Shown piece after piece: positions 1-8,730 of a stretch of 38,358 nucleotides of DNA. Position numbers and translations under genes: made by a program. Origin of the DNA: a virus; the IMG/VR virus record IMGVR_UViG_3300008120_009909, positions 1-38,358 of that record; one strand, given 5' to 3'. Positions within the stretch are counted from its first letter, which is position 1, and the number at the start of each line of letters is the position of its first letter. The notes under the pieces were generated by a model. That model saw nothing but the letters and a program-made list of their open reading frames with translations, did not search any database and was not told where the DNA came from.

Positions 1-1
1 G

Positions 2-2812
2 TATTTAAACGAAAATAAAGAACAAAATATAAAAAATATTAAAAATATGATAGAAGGTTTTGAAATTATTTCTTCTTCGGTTACTGCTGAAGATTTTGAT
101 GTAGTTTTTGAAGGAGAAAATAAAATTAATTTTAACTATAAAAAAGCAGACCAATTTGATTGTAAAATAGTAGTAAAAGAAAAATATTCTAATGCTCCTA
201 TGTTTTGGTTTGATGCTACATTTGCAAATTACGGTTCATGGTGGTGTATTCCTAATTCAAACTATTCTATCAAAGATTCTTGGGTAACAGAATTAACTTT
301 AGAATTTTATTCTCCTGAAAAGCGGTTTTTATTTTCTAAAGAAGCTTTTATTAAAGAAAATGGGATTAAACCTGATATAAAACTAGATTTAGCAAATCCT
401 TTTGATTGTCTTTTCCACAATTATGATGAAATGTTTGTGGAAAAAAAATATGATTTTTTATTTAAAAATAAATTAGATATTGTTTTAGATATAGGAGCTA
501 ATGCTGGAACTTTTTGTAAATTATTTTTAGAAAACGGGGTTAATAAAGTATATGCTTTTGAACCTAATCAAGATGCTTTAATTAACTTAAATTATCTAGC
601 TTCTAAAGAATTAAATTTAAAAGTAATTGAAAAAGCAGTTCATACTAATGAAGAAGATTTAAAATTTTATATTGATAAAGGAAATACTACAATTGGCAGT
701 TTTGATCCCAATCATGTTAATATTAATAATAATGGTAAAGTAGAAGAAATTGTAGTACCTACTATTACTCTTCAAAATTTTATAAAACAAGAAAATTTAT
801 CTAAAATAGATTTAATTAAGATTGATATAGAAGGAGCAGAATATAACCTGATTGAACATCTAACAGATTCTGTATTTAATATAACTGATAGATTTTTAAT
901 AGAATGGCACAACAACACAGATCAAAGGGTTCAAAAATTAGTAGATAAATTAATTTCTAAAGGATACTCTTTAACTAAAATTTTTAACCAAAATTCAAAA
1001 GAAAATTTAACTGATTCATACCAAGATAGTACTATAGGTACTCTTTTAGCGGAAAAACAATACAAAGTTACAGTAGTTATACCTACTTATAATCATGAAT
1101 CTTATATAGAACAATGTGTTAATAGTGTTTTAGCCCAACAAACTTCTTTTCCCTTTAACATCCTAATATCAGACGACTGTTCTAATGATAATACATTTAA
1201 GATTATCCAACAGTATAAAAATCTTCCTAATGTAACCATTCATCAAACCCCAAGTAATGAGGGACCTACTCATACACGAATACATAATCTTTATAAAATG
1301 TGTTCTAGTAATTACATAGCTCTTCTAGATGGTGATGATTATTTTACAGATCCTTATAAATTAGAAAAACAAGTTAATTTTTTAGATAACAATTCTGATT
1401 ATATATTGCACTCTACGGGATGGACTTACACTTCTAAAGAGGGAAAAGATGAATTAGTTAATATGAAATCTTTAAAAGAAGAAATTTTAGATTTTAAAGA
1501 AAATATAGAAGGTAATTATGTAGGATTTGGTTTTATGTTTAGAAATATTTTAGATTGGAACTCTATACCAAATCTTCCTTATGAACAACATACTGATTGT
1601 AGATGGGTAGATAATATTTTATTACTCCAAAAAGGAAAAGCCAAAAACGAAGAATGGAAAGGAGGATCTTATCGTTTTACTCCGGGGGGCCAATTTGGCG
1701 AAAAAACTCAAGAAGAAAAAGATCAACTTAATAAAAAATGGGTGGAATTAAATAAGCAATTTTTCTTAACTCCATCCCAAGAACCTAAACCTATTATTAT
1801 AGTAGATGCATTTTTCCACGATGTAAATGTTTTAACTCAATTAAAAAAATATCTTTCTTTTATTAAAAAGTTAGATTTACCTTTAATGTTAGTTACTAAT
1901 AGTGAATTTGATTCTTCTTTAATTAAAGAGTTTGATTATATTTTATACGATACCAATAATCGACTTTTTGAACGAACCTATAATATACCTGATCAATATG
2001 TACATTTATATTTCAAAAATTCTAATTATAAATTTACTTTGGGGATAAATGGTGATCAAAAACATGGTTTATCTGTACTATCTAATTTATATCACTCAAC
2101 AAATTTAGCTAAGTCTTTAGGTTATACTCATTTTTATAGAATAGAATGTGATTGTTTTATCGAAAATTTAGATCCTGTAAAAGATATTATAGATCAAGTA
2201 AAAAATAGTAATAAAAAAGGATATGGATATTTAAATGGTAATTATTTTTCCTTTCAATTATTTTATATGGAATTAGAATATTTTACTAAAAATTTTCCTC
2301 AAATTAATAATGAACAGGATTATTGTGATTTTATCCCTAATTGGACACAAAAAGATTGGTTAACTGCAGAAGAATTCATAACCGAAATGATTAAAAATTC
2401 TGAAGGAGGAGAAAGCAATCTATTAATTAGACCTGCAGAATCTTTATACACCGATTTTGGGAATTGTTTGTGGAATACCATCAGTACTCCTACAGAATCT
2501 GACAAGATTAAAAATAATTATGTGGCTGCCCCCTTTAAATTTACAAATAATAACTCCAAAGTAGCTTTAATCACATGGAACATCAGCACCGAAGGAACTA
2601 GGTCAGCTAATTATAAAATTATACCCCCTAATGGAGAAATTATTACCTTTAGCCACACTATTACAGGAGACAACAGTCATGATATCTATATTTTAGATCT
2701 ACAACAAGAAGACACCCAAATAGAAATCAATTATGGGGGAGTTTTAAAAACCTATTCTTTAAATACTGAAAATGTTTCTTATTTAGATAATACTTATACC
2801 CCTTACTCATGA
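2..2812 (+). CDS. Multidomain FkbM methyltransferase / GT2 glycosyltransferase, 5'-partial
   Basis: The reading frame is open to the first base of the window and no stop lies before the ATG at 47, so the gene probably begins upstream; residues below count from that ATG. Residues 143-305 form an FkbM-type SAM methyltransferase (DIGANAG at 148-154, FEPN at 171-174, KIDIEGAE at 258-265). Residues 340-590 form a GT2 (GT-A fold) glycosyltransferase with VVIPTYNH, the DDCS nucleotide-sugar motif at 376-379 and DGDD at 428-431. Residues about 597-800 look like a third, divergent GT-A domain with an ECDC metal-type motif, and a short beta-rich tail follows. It overlaps the next gene by 4 nt (ATGA). 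It probably builds and methylates a glycan on a virion protein or on the host surface. The acceptor is unknown. Confidence 0.85.
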   Translation, partial: YLNENKEQNIKNIKNMIEGFEIISSSVTAEDFDVVFEGENKINFNYKKADQFDCKIVVKEKYSNAPMFWFDATFANYGSWWCIPNSNYSIKDSWVTELTLEFYSPEKRFLFSKEAFIKENGIKPDIKLDLANPFDCLFHNYDEMFVEKKYDFLFKNKLDIVLDIGANAGTFCKLFLENGVNKVYAFEPNQDALINLNYLASKELNLKVIEKAVHTNEEDLKFYIDKGNTTIGSFDPNHVNINNNGKVEEIVVPTITLQNFIKQENLSKIDLIKIDIEGAEYNLIEHLTDSVFNITDRFLIEWHNNTDQRVQKLVDKLISKGYSLTKIFNQNSKENLTDSYQDSTIGTLLAEKQYKVTVVIPTYNHESYIEQCVNSVLAQQTSFPFNILISDDCSNDNTFKIIQQYKNLPNVTIHQTPSNEGPTHTRIHNLYKMCSSNYIALLDGDDYFTDPYKLEKQVNFLDNNSDYILHSTGWTYTSKEGKDELVNMKSLKEEILDFKENIEGNYVGFGFMFRNILDWNSIPNLPYEQHTDCRWVDNILLLQKGKAKNEEWKGGSYRFTPGGQFGEKTQEEKDQLNKKWVELNKQFFLTPSQEPKPIIIVDAFFHDVNVLTQLKKYLSFIKKLDLPLMLVTNSEFDSSLIKEFDYILYDTNNRLFERTYNIPDQYVHLYFKNSNYKFTLGINGDQKHGLSVLSNLYHSTNLAKSLGYTHFYRIECDCFIENLDPVKDIIDQVKNSNKKGYGYLNGNYFSFQLFYMELEYFTKNFPQINNEQDYCDFIPNWTQKDWLTAEEFITEMIKNSEGGESNLLIRPAESLYTDFGNCLWNTISTPTESDKIKNNYVAAPFKFTNNNSKVALITWNISTEGTRSANYKIIPPNGEIITFSHTITGDNSHDIYILDLQQEDTQIEINYGGVLKTYSLNTENVSYLDNTYTPYS

Positions 2813-4920
2813 AAATTTGCCAAGTTAATCCTGGTTGCGGATTAGAAATTCCACCAAAAGGATGGGGGGCTATTGAAAAAATTGTATGGGAATTTACTAC
2901 TAATTTACGTAAACAAGGACACCAAGTTGATATAAAATGGGCAAATGAAGTTAAAAAGGGAGAATATGATTTAGTTGTAGTTCATGTTGCTAATTTAGCT
3001 CTATTTTTAGCCGAACAAGACATTCCTTATGTGTTCCAATGCCATGACCATCATGCTTTTTATTATGGAAAGGGCAGCCCAGTTTTTAAAGAAAATTTAG
3101 AAGCAATACAAAAATCTGAATTATCTATACTTCCTGCTAAGTATTTAGTAGATTATTTTGGTTCTAATAAGGCAATTTATTTTTCTCATGGGGTAGATAC
3201 TGAATTTTTTGTGCCTAATCTAGAAAAAAAACCACATAAATTACTTATGGTAGCTAATAATGGATTAGGTGGGGGAGGAGCATATGATAGAAAAGGATTT
3301 ACTGAAGGAATCCAAGTTGCTAAAGGAATAGGATTACCCCTTACAATAGCAGGACCTGAAAACAATGGGAAATTTATAGAAGAAAACCCTTGGGTAAAGT
3401 CTCATAATATTAATTGGGTGTTTAATCCCACCCAAGAAGAACTCCTTAAACTATACCAAGAGCATACAATATTCCTCCATCCTTCAGAACTTGAAGCAGG
3501 TCATCCTAATTTAACTTTGTTAGAAGCTATGGCTTGTGGTTTGCCTGTAGTAGGCTGTATGGAAGATGATTTAGAAGGCATGGTAATAACAAAAAAGAAA
3601 ACTCGTAGTCTATATGAAGGAATTAGACAGGTATTAGATAATTATCAAGAATACCAAGCTAAAGCTCTTCATACTTCTCATAAATTATCTTGGTTTAATC
3701 GAAGTAAAGAATTAATTAATTTAGTTAAAAAACCTATTGGTATGAAAGAAATTTTGGTTAAAGAATACTCCAACACTATAAAACGTTTTATTACTCCTAA
3801 ACCTTCTAAAGTTGAAGTTATCATTGATTTTATTGATGGTGCTAGATGTGAACTTAAAGGTAATTTTTCTGATTCCTACAAAATAGAATTTATTGACAAA
3901 AATAATGTAGTTTGGCAGGATACTATTCAATGTGGTATGTGGACTAAAGTTAGTAAAAAATATTTTATTCCATGGAAAATTAAAATTACAAATCTTACTA
4001 CAAATGAATTGATTTTTGATTATGATTTTAATTGTAAAAATAAAAAAGTTTATATCTATTTTGATAGTAAATCAATTGGTGATACTATAGCATGGTTTCC
4101 TTATGTAGAAGAATTTAGAAAAAAACATGGGTGTGAAGTTATTTGCTCTACTTTCCATAACGAATGGTTTGAGCCCAATTATCCTGAAATAAAATTTGTC
4201 CCCCCAGGTTACCAACCTGAAAATTTGTATGCTAGTTTTGGAATAGGGTGGTATTATTTCAATAATAATGAACTTGATATGAGCAAACATCCTCAAAATA
4301 TTTTAAATATTCCCCTTCAACAAACTGCTTCTGATATTTTAGGTTTAGATTTTAAAGAAATTTCCCCAAAACTTAAAACTCTTCCTTTATCCCCAATAAA
4401 AGAAAAATATGTAACTTTATCTATCCAATCTACTTGTCAAGCTAAATATTGGAACCACCCAACAGGGTGGGAACAAGTAATAAAATATATTCAAAGTAAG
4501 GGATATAAAGTAGCTATAGTAGATCAACATAGAACATTTGGGGCCTCTTCTTTTATGAATACTTCCCCCCAAGCTGACTATCATTTTCATGAAACTACAC
4601 TAGAAAATGTTATGTCTGTTATTAGAGGGGCCGAATTTCACATAGGAGTAGGTTCGGGGTTATCGTGGGTTGCATGGGCTTTAGGTACTCCTGTAGTATT
4701 AGTTTCTTCCTTTTCTAAACCATTTTGCGAATTTACCTCTAATTGCACCCGAATTTATAATGAATCCCCAACCTCAGGATACTTTAACACTCACAAACTA
4801 GATCCTTCAGATTGGAATTGGCATCCTTATAGAAAAATAAATTCAATGGAAGATTGGTATGAAATAGAAACCATTACACCTGAACAAGTAATAGAAGCTA
4901 TTAAAACAAATTTGTTATGA
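2809..4920 (+). CDS. GT4 glycosyltransferase fused to TibC/Aah-like O-heptosyltransferase domain
   Basis: A 703-residue fusion. Residues 1-310 are a GT4 (GT-B) enzyme: GAIEKIVWEF near the N-terminus and the C-terminal donor-binding segment with HPSELEAGHPNLTLLEA at 224-240 (E-x7-E pattern). Residues about 335-410 are a beta-rich linker. Residues 413-703 match the autotransporter O-heptosyltransferase family (TibC/Aah, GT9-like): SKSIGDTIAWFPYVEEFRKK, the GVGSGLSWVAWALGTPVV donor-site region at 613-630 and the family-typical ITPEQVIEAI end. TibC-type enzymes transfer ADP-heptose to serines of autotransporters. The cysteines that form the iron finger in TibC appear substituted here (WHP and YEI where the family has WCP and FEC, and no CxxC). 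It overlaps both neighbours by 4 nt, so it is co-translated with them. The domain calls are strong; donor and acceptor are not known. Confidence 0.85.
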   Translation: MKICQVNPGCGLEIPPKGWGAIEKIVWEFTTNLRKQGHQVDIKWANEVKKGEYDLVVVHVANLALFLAEQDIPYVFQCHDHHAFYYGKGSPVFKENLEAIQKSELSILPAKYLVDYFGSNKAIYFSHGVDTEFFVPNLEKKPHKLLMVANNGLGGGGAYDRKGFTEGIQVAKGIGLPLTIAGPENNGKFIEENPWVKSHNINWVFNPTQEELLKLYQEHTIFLHPSELEAGHPNLTLLEAMACGLPVVGCMEDDLEGMVITKKKTRSLYEGIRQVLDNYQEYQAKALHTSHKLSWFNRSKELINLVKKPIGMKEILVKEYSNTIKRFITPKPSKVEVIIDFIDGARCELKGNFSDSYKIEFIDKNNVVWQDTIQCGMWTKVSKKYFIPWKIKITNLTTNELIFDYDFNCKNKKVYIYFDSKSIGDTIAWFPYVEEFRKKHGCEVICSTFHNEWFEPNYPEIKFVPPGYQPENLYASFGIGWYYFNNNELDMSKHPQNILNIPLQQTASDILGLDFKEISPKLKTLPLSPIKEKYVTLSIQSTCQAKYWNHPTGWEQVIKYIQSKGYKVAIVDQHRTFGASSFMNTSPQADYHFHETTLENVMSVIRGAEFHIGVGSGLSWVAWALGTPVVLVSSFSKPFCEFTSNCTRIYNESPTSGYFNTHKLDPSDWNWHPYRKINSMEDWYEIETITPEQVIEAIKTNLL

Positions 4921-5297
4921 AAGTAGAAATATCAACTGGGGAATTGATTGATAAAATCTCAATTTTAGAAATTAAACTTTTAAATATTAAAGATTCTTCA
5001 AAAATAATTAATGTTTATAAGGAATTACAAATACTAAATATCCATTTTCAAGAATTGTTAGACGAATATGGGTCAAAAATTAAGGAGTTATACATTAAAA
5101 TATCTAATGTAAATAAAACTTTATGGGATATTGAAGAAAATATTCGTAAAAAAGAATCTTTAAAAGAATTTAATGAAGAATTTGTAGAATTAGCAAGACA
5201 ATTATATCTTGTTAATGATCAACGAACAAATTTAAAAAAAGAAATAAATCTACTTACTAAATCTAAGTTTGTAGAAGAAAAGTCGTACCTTCATTAA
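4917..5297 (+). CDS. DUF6165 family protein
   Basis: A 126-residue, mostly alpha-helical protein. It opens with the family signature VEISTGELIDKISILEIKL and carries the second signature, NKTLWDIEENIRKKE, near residue 66, followed by FVELARQLYLVNDQRTNLKKEIN and a closing VEEKSY. This matches the DUF6165 family throughout. From memory, members often sit beside glycosyltransferase or TPR genes. No enzymatic residues are evident and it may be an accessory coiled-coil partner. It overlaps the upstream fusion gene by 4 nt (ATGA), which supports membership of the glycosylation cassette. Confidence 0.8.
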   Translation: MKVEISTGELIDKISILEIKLLNIKDSSKIINVYKELQILNIHFQELLDEYGSKIKELYIKISNVNKTLWDIEENIRKKESLKEFNEEFVELARQLYLVNDQRTNLKKEINLLTKSKFVEEKSYLH

Positions 5298-6545
5298 ATG
5301 TTTTGGTTAATAGAAAATAACGAACAATTACAAGTCTTTAAACAAAAGGGGTTCAAAAGAGTATTTATTGAACCCCTTTATTCTAATGATAATGTTCATC
5401 CTTTTTTAAGAGGAATAGTAGGATTCTATATTAGAGAAATAAATTATAAAAAGGGGTTTATAATTAGTGTAGATCATAGTGAAACTACAAATTGTAATTT
5501 AGAACAAGTATACAATTTGATAGGAAACTTTGAAGAGATATTTGTTAGAGATAAAAAGGAATTTTTGCATATTTTACCTTTAAAGCAGCTTAGTGACATC
5601 CATTTCATCTCCCCTACAGATATACCGGATTCATTTCCTTGTCATGAATTTTTCTATAGGAAATATCCCCATATTGGCAACATAGGCGCCATAATTCCGA
5701 TTGTAAAGCATTATGAACGTTGTGAAACGATATATGACGCTTTAAAGCATGTGTTTTTGATGGATAAACCACAGCACTTTGAATTCTATAACAATAAAGC
5801 TACTAATGTATTTTATTGGATTGAATCTACGGGGCTTAAAGTTGATCCTAAATTATTTGAAGAACATTTTGGGGTAGAAAAGGAATGGACTTATTCTCAA
5901 TTTAATTTAAAAACAACAACTACTCGTCCTTCTAATAGTTTTGGTGGAGTTAATTATATGGCTTTAAATAAGGAAGATGGTAGTAGAAAATCGTTTATCC
6001 CCGATAATGATTTTTTGTTAGAAATTGACATAAGTGCTTATCACCCTACTTTAGCGGCTCAACTTGTAGGATACAAATTTGAGCATGATGATATCCACCA
6101 AGCGTTTGCTGATATGTACGGAGTAGATTATAAAAAAGCTAAAGAGCTTACGTTTAAACAATTGTATGGTGGGGTGTTTGAAGAATATAAAGAATTAGAA
6201 TTTTTTAAAAAGGTAGAAAAATATATAGATGATATAAGTAGTAAGGAAGAATATGTTTGCAACTCTGGATATGTTTTTAAAACAGATATGAAAAAACAAA
6301 AATTATTTAATTATATACTCCAGAATACAGAAACATATTATAATGTACTTATTTTAGAAAAAATTATTAGGTTGTTAAAGTCTAATAAGACACGAATTAT
6401 ACATTATACTTATGATTCTTTTTTGTTTGACGTGAGTAGAGAAGAACGAGATATAATTCAATCTATCATAGATGTATTTGTAGAATATGGGTTTAATATA
6501 AAAATTGAGGCCGGTCCCAATTATGGTTCTTTACAGAGGGTCTGA
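5298..6545 (+). CDS. Short family A DNA polymerase-like protein
   Basis: A 415-residue protein with the polymerase motifs of family A in order: the TxRxS motif (TTTTRPSNSF, 206-215), motif A LLEIDISAYHP with D244, motif B (O-helix) KKAKELTFKQLYGG with K282, F286 and YGG at 290-292, and motif C HYTYDSFLFDV with D373. Both metal-binding aspartates are kept, but the usual HDE of motif C is YDS. Full PolA-type enzymes run 600-900 residues. Here residues 20-100 may be a decayed 3'-5' exonuclease fold, without clear DEDD residues, and the thumb seems short. It starts directly after the DUF6165 stop and lies far from the replication operon at 27.8-35.8 kb. A role in repair, gap filling or genome replication cannot be settled from sequence alone. 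Confidence 0.75.
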   Translation: MFWLIENNEQLQVFKQKGFKRVFIEPLYSNDNVHPFLRGIVGFYIREINYKKGFIISVDHSETTNCNLEQVYNLIGNFEEIFVRDKKEFLHILPLKQLSDIHFISPTDIPDSFPCHEFFYRKYPHIGNIGAIIPIVKHYERCETIYDALKHVFLMDKPQHFEFYNNKATNVFYWIESTGLKVDPKLFEEHFGVEKEWTYSQFNLKTTTTRPSNSFGGVNYMALNKEDGSRKSFIPDNDFLLEIDISAYHPTLAAQLVGYKFEHDDIHQAFADMYGVDYKKAKELTFKQLYGGVFEEYKELEFFKKVEKYIDDISSKEEYVCNSGYVFKTDMKKQKLFNYILQNTETYYNVLILEKIIRLLKSNKTRIIHYTYDSFLFDVSREERDIIQSIIDVFVEYGFNIKIEAGPNYGSLQRV

Positions 6546-6552
6546 TATTTAT
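6545..6552 (+). promoter_or_regulatory. ATATTTAT motif, late-promoter-like
   Basis: This 8-mer overlaps the stop codon of the polymerase gene and lies 18 nt before the ATG at 6571. The same motif precedes several other genes. No -33 element is evident. Confidence 0.35.
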
Positions 6553-6570
6553 ATATAAAACCCCTAAAAT

Positions 6571-6957
6571 ATGAACAACAAACTATTTTGTACCTTTACT
6601 TCTCTTGAGGAGTTGGAACCGACGTTGGTAGAGGTAAAATCTAGTTACGATATACTTTATAAAAAAATATTCATATTATATATAAAGAGCAATGACGAAT
6701 ACGTGTGTACATACAACGTAGAGCCTAGCAGCGTAGAAGAGATTTTACCCAATACTATTTTGGTCCATAGAAAAAAGGAGTCTAACACTTTGTATACTAT
6801 TAATGCTCTTAATGAATTGATAAAATTATTAAATGGAGGAGTAGTTGATGTGAGATACAAAGTGAATTGGAATCATTATAAAAATACAATACTCCTAACT
6901 CAACACAATGAACTTAAACAACTCAAAACTAAAATTTATCAAATAATAGAGTTGTAA
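6571..6957 (+). CDS. Conserved phage hypothetical protein
   Basis: A 128-residue protein with no recognised domain. It alternates strand and helix and is lysine-rich; NALNELIKLLNGGVVD near residue 75 and KVNWNHYKNTILLTQHNELKQL near residue 97 look like conserved blocks. It has no signal peptide or membrane segment. It follows the polymerase-like gene, with an ATATTTAT motif 18 nt before its ATG, and ends just before a strong promoter. Function unknown. Confidence 0.7.
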   Translation: MNNKLFCTFTSLEELEPTLVEVKSSYDILYKKIFILYIKSNDEYVCTYNVEPSSVEEILPNTILVHRKKESNTLYTINALNELIKLLNGGVVDVRYKVNWNHYKNTILLTQHNELKQLKTKIYQIIEL

Positions 6958-6959
6958 GA

Positions 6960-6975
6960 GTCATTTTAAAGTCAT
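6960..6975 (+). promoter_or_regulatory. Tandem GTCAT direct repeat (PhoB/OmpR-type operator candidate)
   Basis: Two exact GTCAT copies start at 6960 and 6971, 11 bp apart with an AT-rich spacer, and end 8 nt upstream of the TTG of the -33 element. Identical geometry occurs at 23239. The arrangement resembles the E. coli Pho box, an 11-bp tandem repeat of TGTCA-type half-sites. Confidence 0.5.
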
Positions 6976-6983
6976 ACGAATTT

Positions 6984-7014
6984 TTGGGATCGCAAGATCC
7001 CTTTCGTATCTTTA
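6984..7014 (+). promoter_or_regulatory. Bacteroidota-type promoter (TTGG-N20-TATCTTTA)
   Basis: TTG at 6984-6986, a 20-nt spacer and TATCTTTA at 7007-7014 fit the Bacteroidota housekeeping consensus TTTG/TAnnTTTG. The following GGGTAAAG leader is shared with other promoters in the window. It drives the gene at 7034. Confidence 0.75.
6986..7004 (+). terminator. Hairpin inside promoter spacer, possible weak terminator
   Basis: GGGATC (6986-6991), GCAA loop, GATCCC (6996-7001), then TTT. A 6-bp stem with a stable tetraloop and a short T run lies between the -33 and -7 boxes, so read-through from upstream could stop where the new transcript starts. Confidence 0.45.
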
Positions 7015-7033
7015 TGGGGTAAAGTTAAGGCAA

Positions 7034-7606
7034 ATGAACATTACCCAAAAAGTTACCGTTGTTAGCCAAAAGTTGAATGGTATCCTCACATATGAGGAAA
7101 TTAAACCTGAGTATTTTGTTAACTCGGGGAGTTTAGCTTATAAACAGAGTAGTTTAGCTAAACAAGAAACTAACGATTGTGTTGTTAGGGCTTTTATGGC
7201 TGCTCTTGATATTTCTTATGATCAAGCACATTCTTGGGTTGGCGAAAAGTTTAATAGAATTAATCGCCAAGGTACCTACACAACCTGCCATATTAAGAAT
7301 GTGCTGGGTACAACCAAAGCAGGTAAAAAATTAGTAGCTTATGGTTGTCACCCCTCTAAAAAAAATATTATGGAGTTTTATGGTTTTAAAGTAGTTACTA
7401 ACCCTAAATATAAAAATAAAGAGGTTGGATATACTTTAAAGTCATTTATTGAAAATCACCCAAAAGGCCGTTATTTTGTGATCCTTAAACGCCATGCCGT
7501 TGCTGTTGTTGATGGTGTGCTTTATGGAAATTCAAACGAACAGCACCAAGCTCTTTACCGCTCAGTGGAGTGGGTAGTAAAATGTGAAAATGTTTCTAAA
7601 TCGTAA
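7034..7606 (+). CDS. Papain-like cysteine peptidase-fold phage protein
   Basis: A 190-residue protein. The block ETNDCVVRAFMAALDISYDQAH around residues 45-66 carries a candidate nucleophilic cysteine at the start of a helix, as in papain-like and C39-like peptidase folds of phages. The later GRYFVILKRHAVAVVDGVLYGN supplies a candidate catalytic histidine and the following acidic strand. There is no signal peptide, so action in the host cytoplasm is likely. It is the first gene after a strong early-type promoter carrying tandem GTCAT repeats. The fold call is moderately sure; the substrate and even peptidase activity are unknown. Confidence 0.6.
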   Translation: MNITQKVTVVSQKLNGILTYEEIKPEYFVNSGSLAYKQSSLAKQETNDCVVRAFMAALDISYDQAHSWVGEKFNRINRQGTYTTCHIKNVLGTTKAGKKLVAYGCHPSKKNIMEFYGFKVVTNPKYKNKEVGYTLKSFIENHPKGRYFVILKRHAVAVVDGVLYGNSNEQHQALYRSVEWVVKCENVSKS

Positions 7607-7633
7607 AAAACAAAACCTTTCAATTAATTAACT

Positions 7634-8143
7634 ATGGCTCATAGTAATTTACAAAAACAGCTAACCTATAATTTAGCTACAGAACATCTTATTAAATTGT
7701 TTGATAAGGAAGGTATTCCTTATGGTACATTTCAAAGGAGTACAAGTTATGAAAGTGGAGGAATAAAGGATAAAGATAAAGTAGCTAATGCTGAAACAGC
7801 TGTATATGTAAAAAATAGTGTTTATGCTTGGGTGGTTAGTTATAGTGTAGAATTGGGTAAGTATACTGTATTTAACAGTTTCCAAACTCATGGAATATAT
7901 GATTGGCGTAAACCTCTGTTTCCCCCAACATTTAATCCTTTTATTGAAACGTATACTGATGAAACATGTATGCTAGATCCAAAGTTTGTTAACTGGAGTG
8001 ACCCTTTTTACTGTGAATGTCATAAAATCATTGCAGGTTTTACTAAACCTAGCTATAAAGGAGGTGGTGTTGAAAACTTGGATGAATTTTTGGAATGTGT
8101 CAGGGAGTTTATTGCTCTTTCACCTAAAGAAGTAGAAGCGTAA
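7634..8143 (+). CDS. Hypothetical protein
   Basis: A 169-residue protein with no family I recognise. It has mixed alpha/beta character and no signal peptide or membrane segment. It contains cysteines in TDETCMLDP and in DPFYCECHK, which could form a small metal site but do not fit a clear CxxC pair arrangement. It follows the peptidase-like gene by 27 nt with no promoter between, so the two are probably co-transcribed. Confidence 0.65.
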   Translation: MAHSNLQKQLTYNLATEHLIKLFDKEGIPYGTFQRSTSYESGGIKDKDKVANAETAVYVKNSVYAWVVSYSVELGKYTVFNSFQTHGIYDWRKPLFPPTFNPFIETYTDETCMLDPKFVNWSDPFYCECHKIIAGFTKPSYKGGGVENLDEFLECVREFIALSPKEVEA

Positions 8144-8155
8144 TATTACCGTCAT
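8140..8155 (+). promoter_or_regulatory. Imperfect GTCAT direct repeat upstream of promoter
   Basis: GTAAT at 8140 and GTCAT at 8151 are 11 bp apart; the first copy has one mismatch. The second ends 9 nt before the TGG of the -33 region. Position and period match the perfect copies at 6960 and 23239. Confidence 0.4.
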
Positions 8156-8164
8156 AAAAAAGGG

Positions 8165-8194
8165 TGGATTTATCATTCTTTTTTTGTATCTTTA
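8165..8194 (+). promoter_or_regulatory. Bacteroidota-type promoter with weak -33 box
   Basis: TATCTTTA at 8187-8194 is followed by the shared CAGGGTAAAG leader. The -33 position holds GTGG rather than TTTG at the standard 20-nt spacing. It drives the gene at 8228. Confidence 0.65.
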
Positions 8195-8227
8195 CAGGGT
8201 AAAGTTAAGAAAAAACCAAAACAAAAA

Positions 8228-8563
8228 ATGAACAACGTAATTGCAGTGAATCTCCAAGACGGAAAAACAAGGGCATTAGGTTTTATTAATGAGTTGTACC
8301 ACGATACTATTTCTGATTATATCGGTCAACTTAATGATTGTAACCCAATCCAGAATTCAGGACTTACTAATGACATATCTAAAACCATATCTCATCTATT
8401 AGAAGATCATAAAAATATTACTAATGATCTTGAAGCAATTGACTGGCCATCACTTCACGGTATTGTATCCCTAATTGCAAAATACCCTATGCTTGAGCAC
8501 TTGGAAGATTCAGTTATTGGAGCATTTTTAGGTGTAGACATAGTTATTAGTGTCTCAAAATAA
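8228..8563 (+). CDS. Hypothetical protein
   Basis: A 111-residue, largely helical, acidic protein with no recognised domain. The start fits the promoter about 34 nt upstream, and the gene is flanked by its own promoter and that of the next gene, so it is probably monocistronic. The hydrophobic stretch near the C-terminus is too broken for a convincing membrane helix. Confidence 0.65.
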   Translation: MNNVIAVNLQDGKTRALGFINELYHDTISDYIGQLNDCNPIQNSGLTNDISKTISHLLEDHKNITNDLEAIDWPSLHGIVSLIAKYPMLEHLEDSVIGAFLGVDIVISVSK

Positions 8564-8581
8564 AAAAACTTTTTAGAAAAG

Positions 8582-8613
8582 TTTGGTTTTAAGATAAAAA
8601 GTTCGTATCTTTA
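8582..8613 (+). promoter_or_regulatory. Bacteroidota-type promoter upstream of the tRNA cluster
   Basis: TTTGG at 8582-8586 and TATCTTTA at 8606-8613 with 20 nt between TTG and TA. No GTCAT repeat is visible here. It probably drives the small gene at 8644 and reads on into the tRNA genes. Confidence 0.7.
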
Positions 8614-8643
8614 AAGAAGAAAGAAACAAAAAACTAAGAAATT

Positions 8644-8730
8644 ATGAATGATCGTTTTATTGATATTGAAGTTGAAGCAGATCGTTACGAAGAGTTAAAA
8701 AAACTTCTTCAAGAAGACTTGGAAGATTAA
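8644..8730 (+). CDS. Small acidic peptide, 28 aa
   Basis: ATG at 8644, stop at 8728-8730. The peptide is rich in Asp, Glu and Lys (starts MNDRFIDIEVEADRYEELK) and would form one amphipathic helix. It sits about 30 nt downstream of a well-formed promoter and before the tRNA cluster. It may be a true micro-protein or a leader ORF. Confidence 0.45.
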   Translation: MNDRFIDIEVEADRYEELKKLLQEDLED

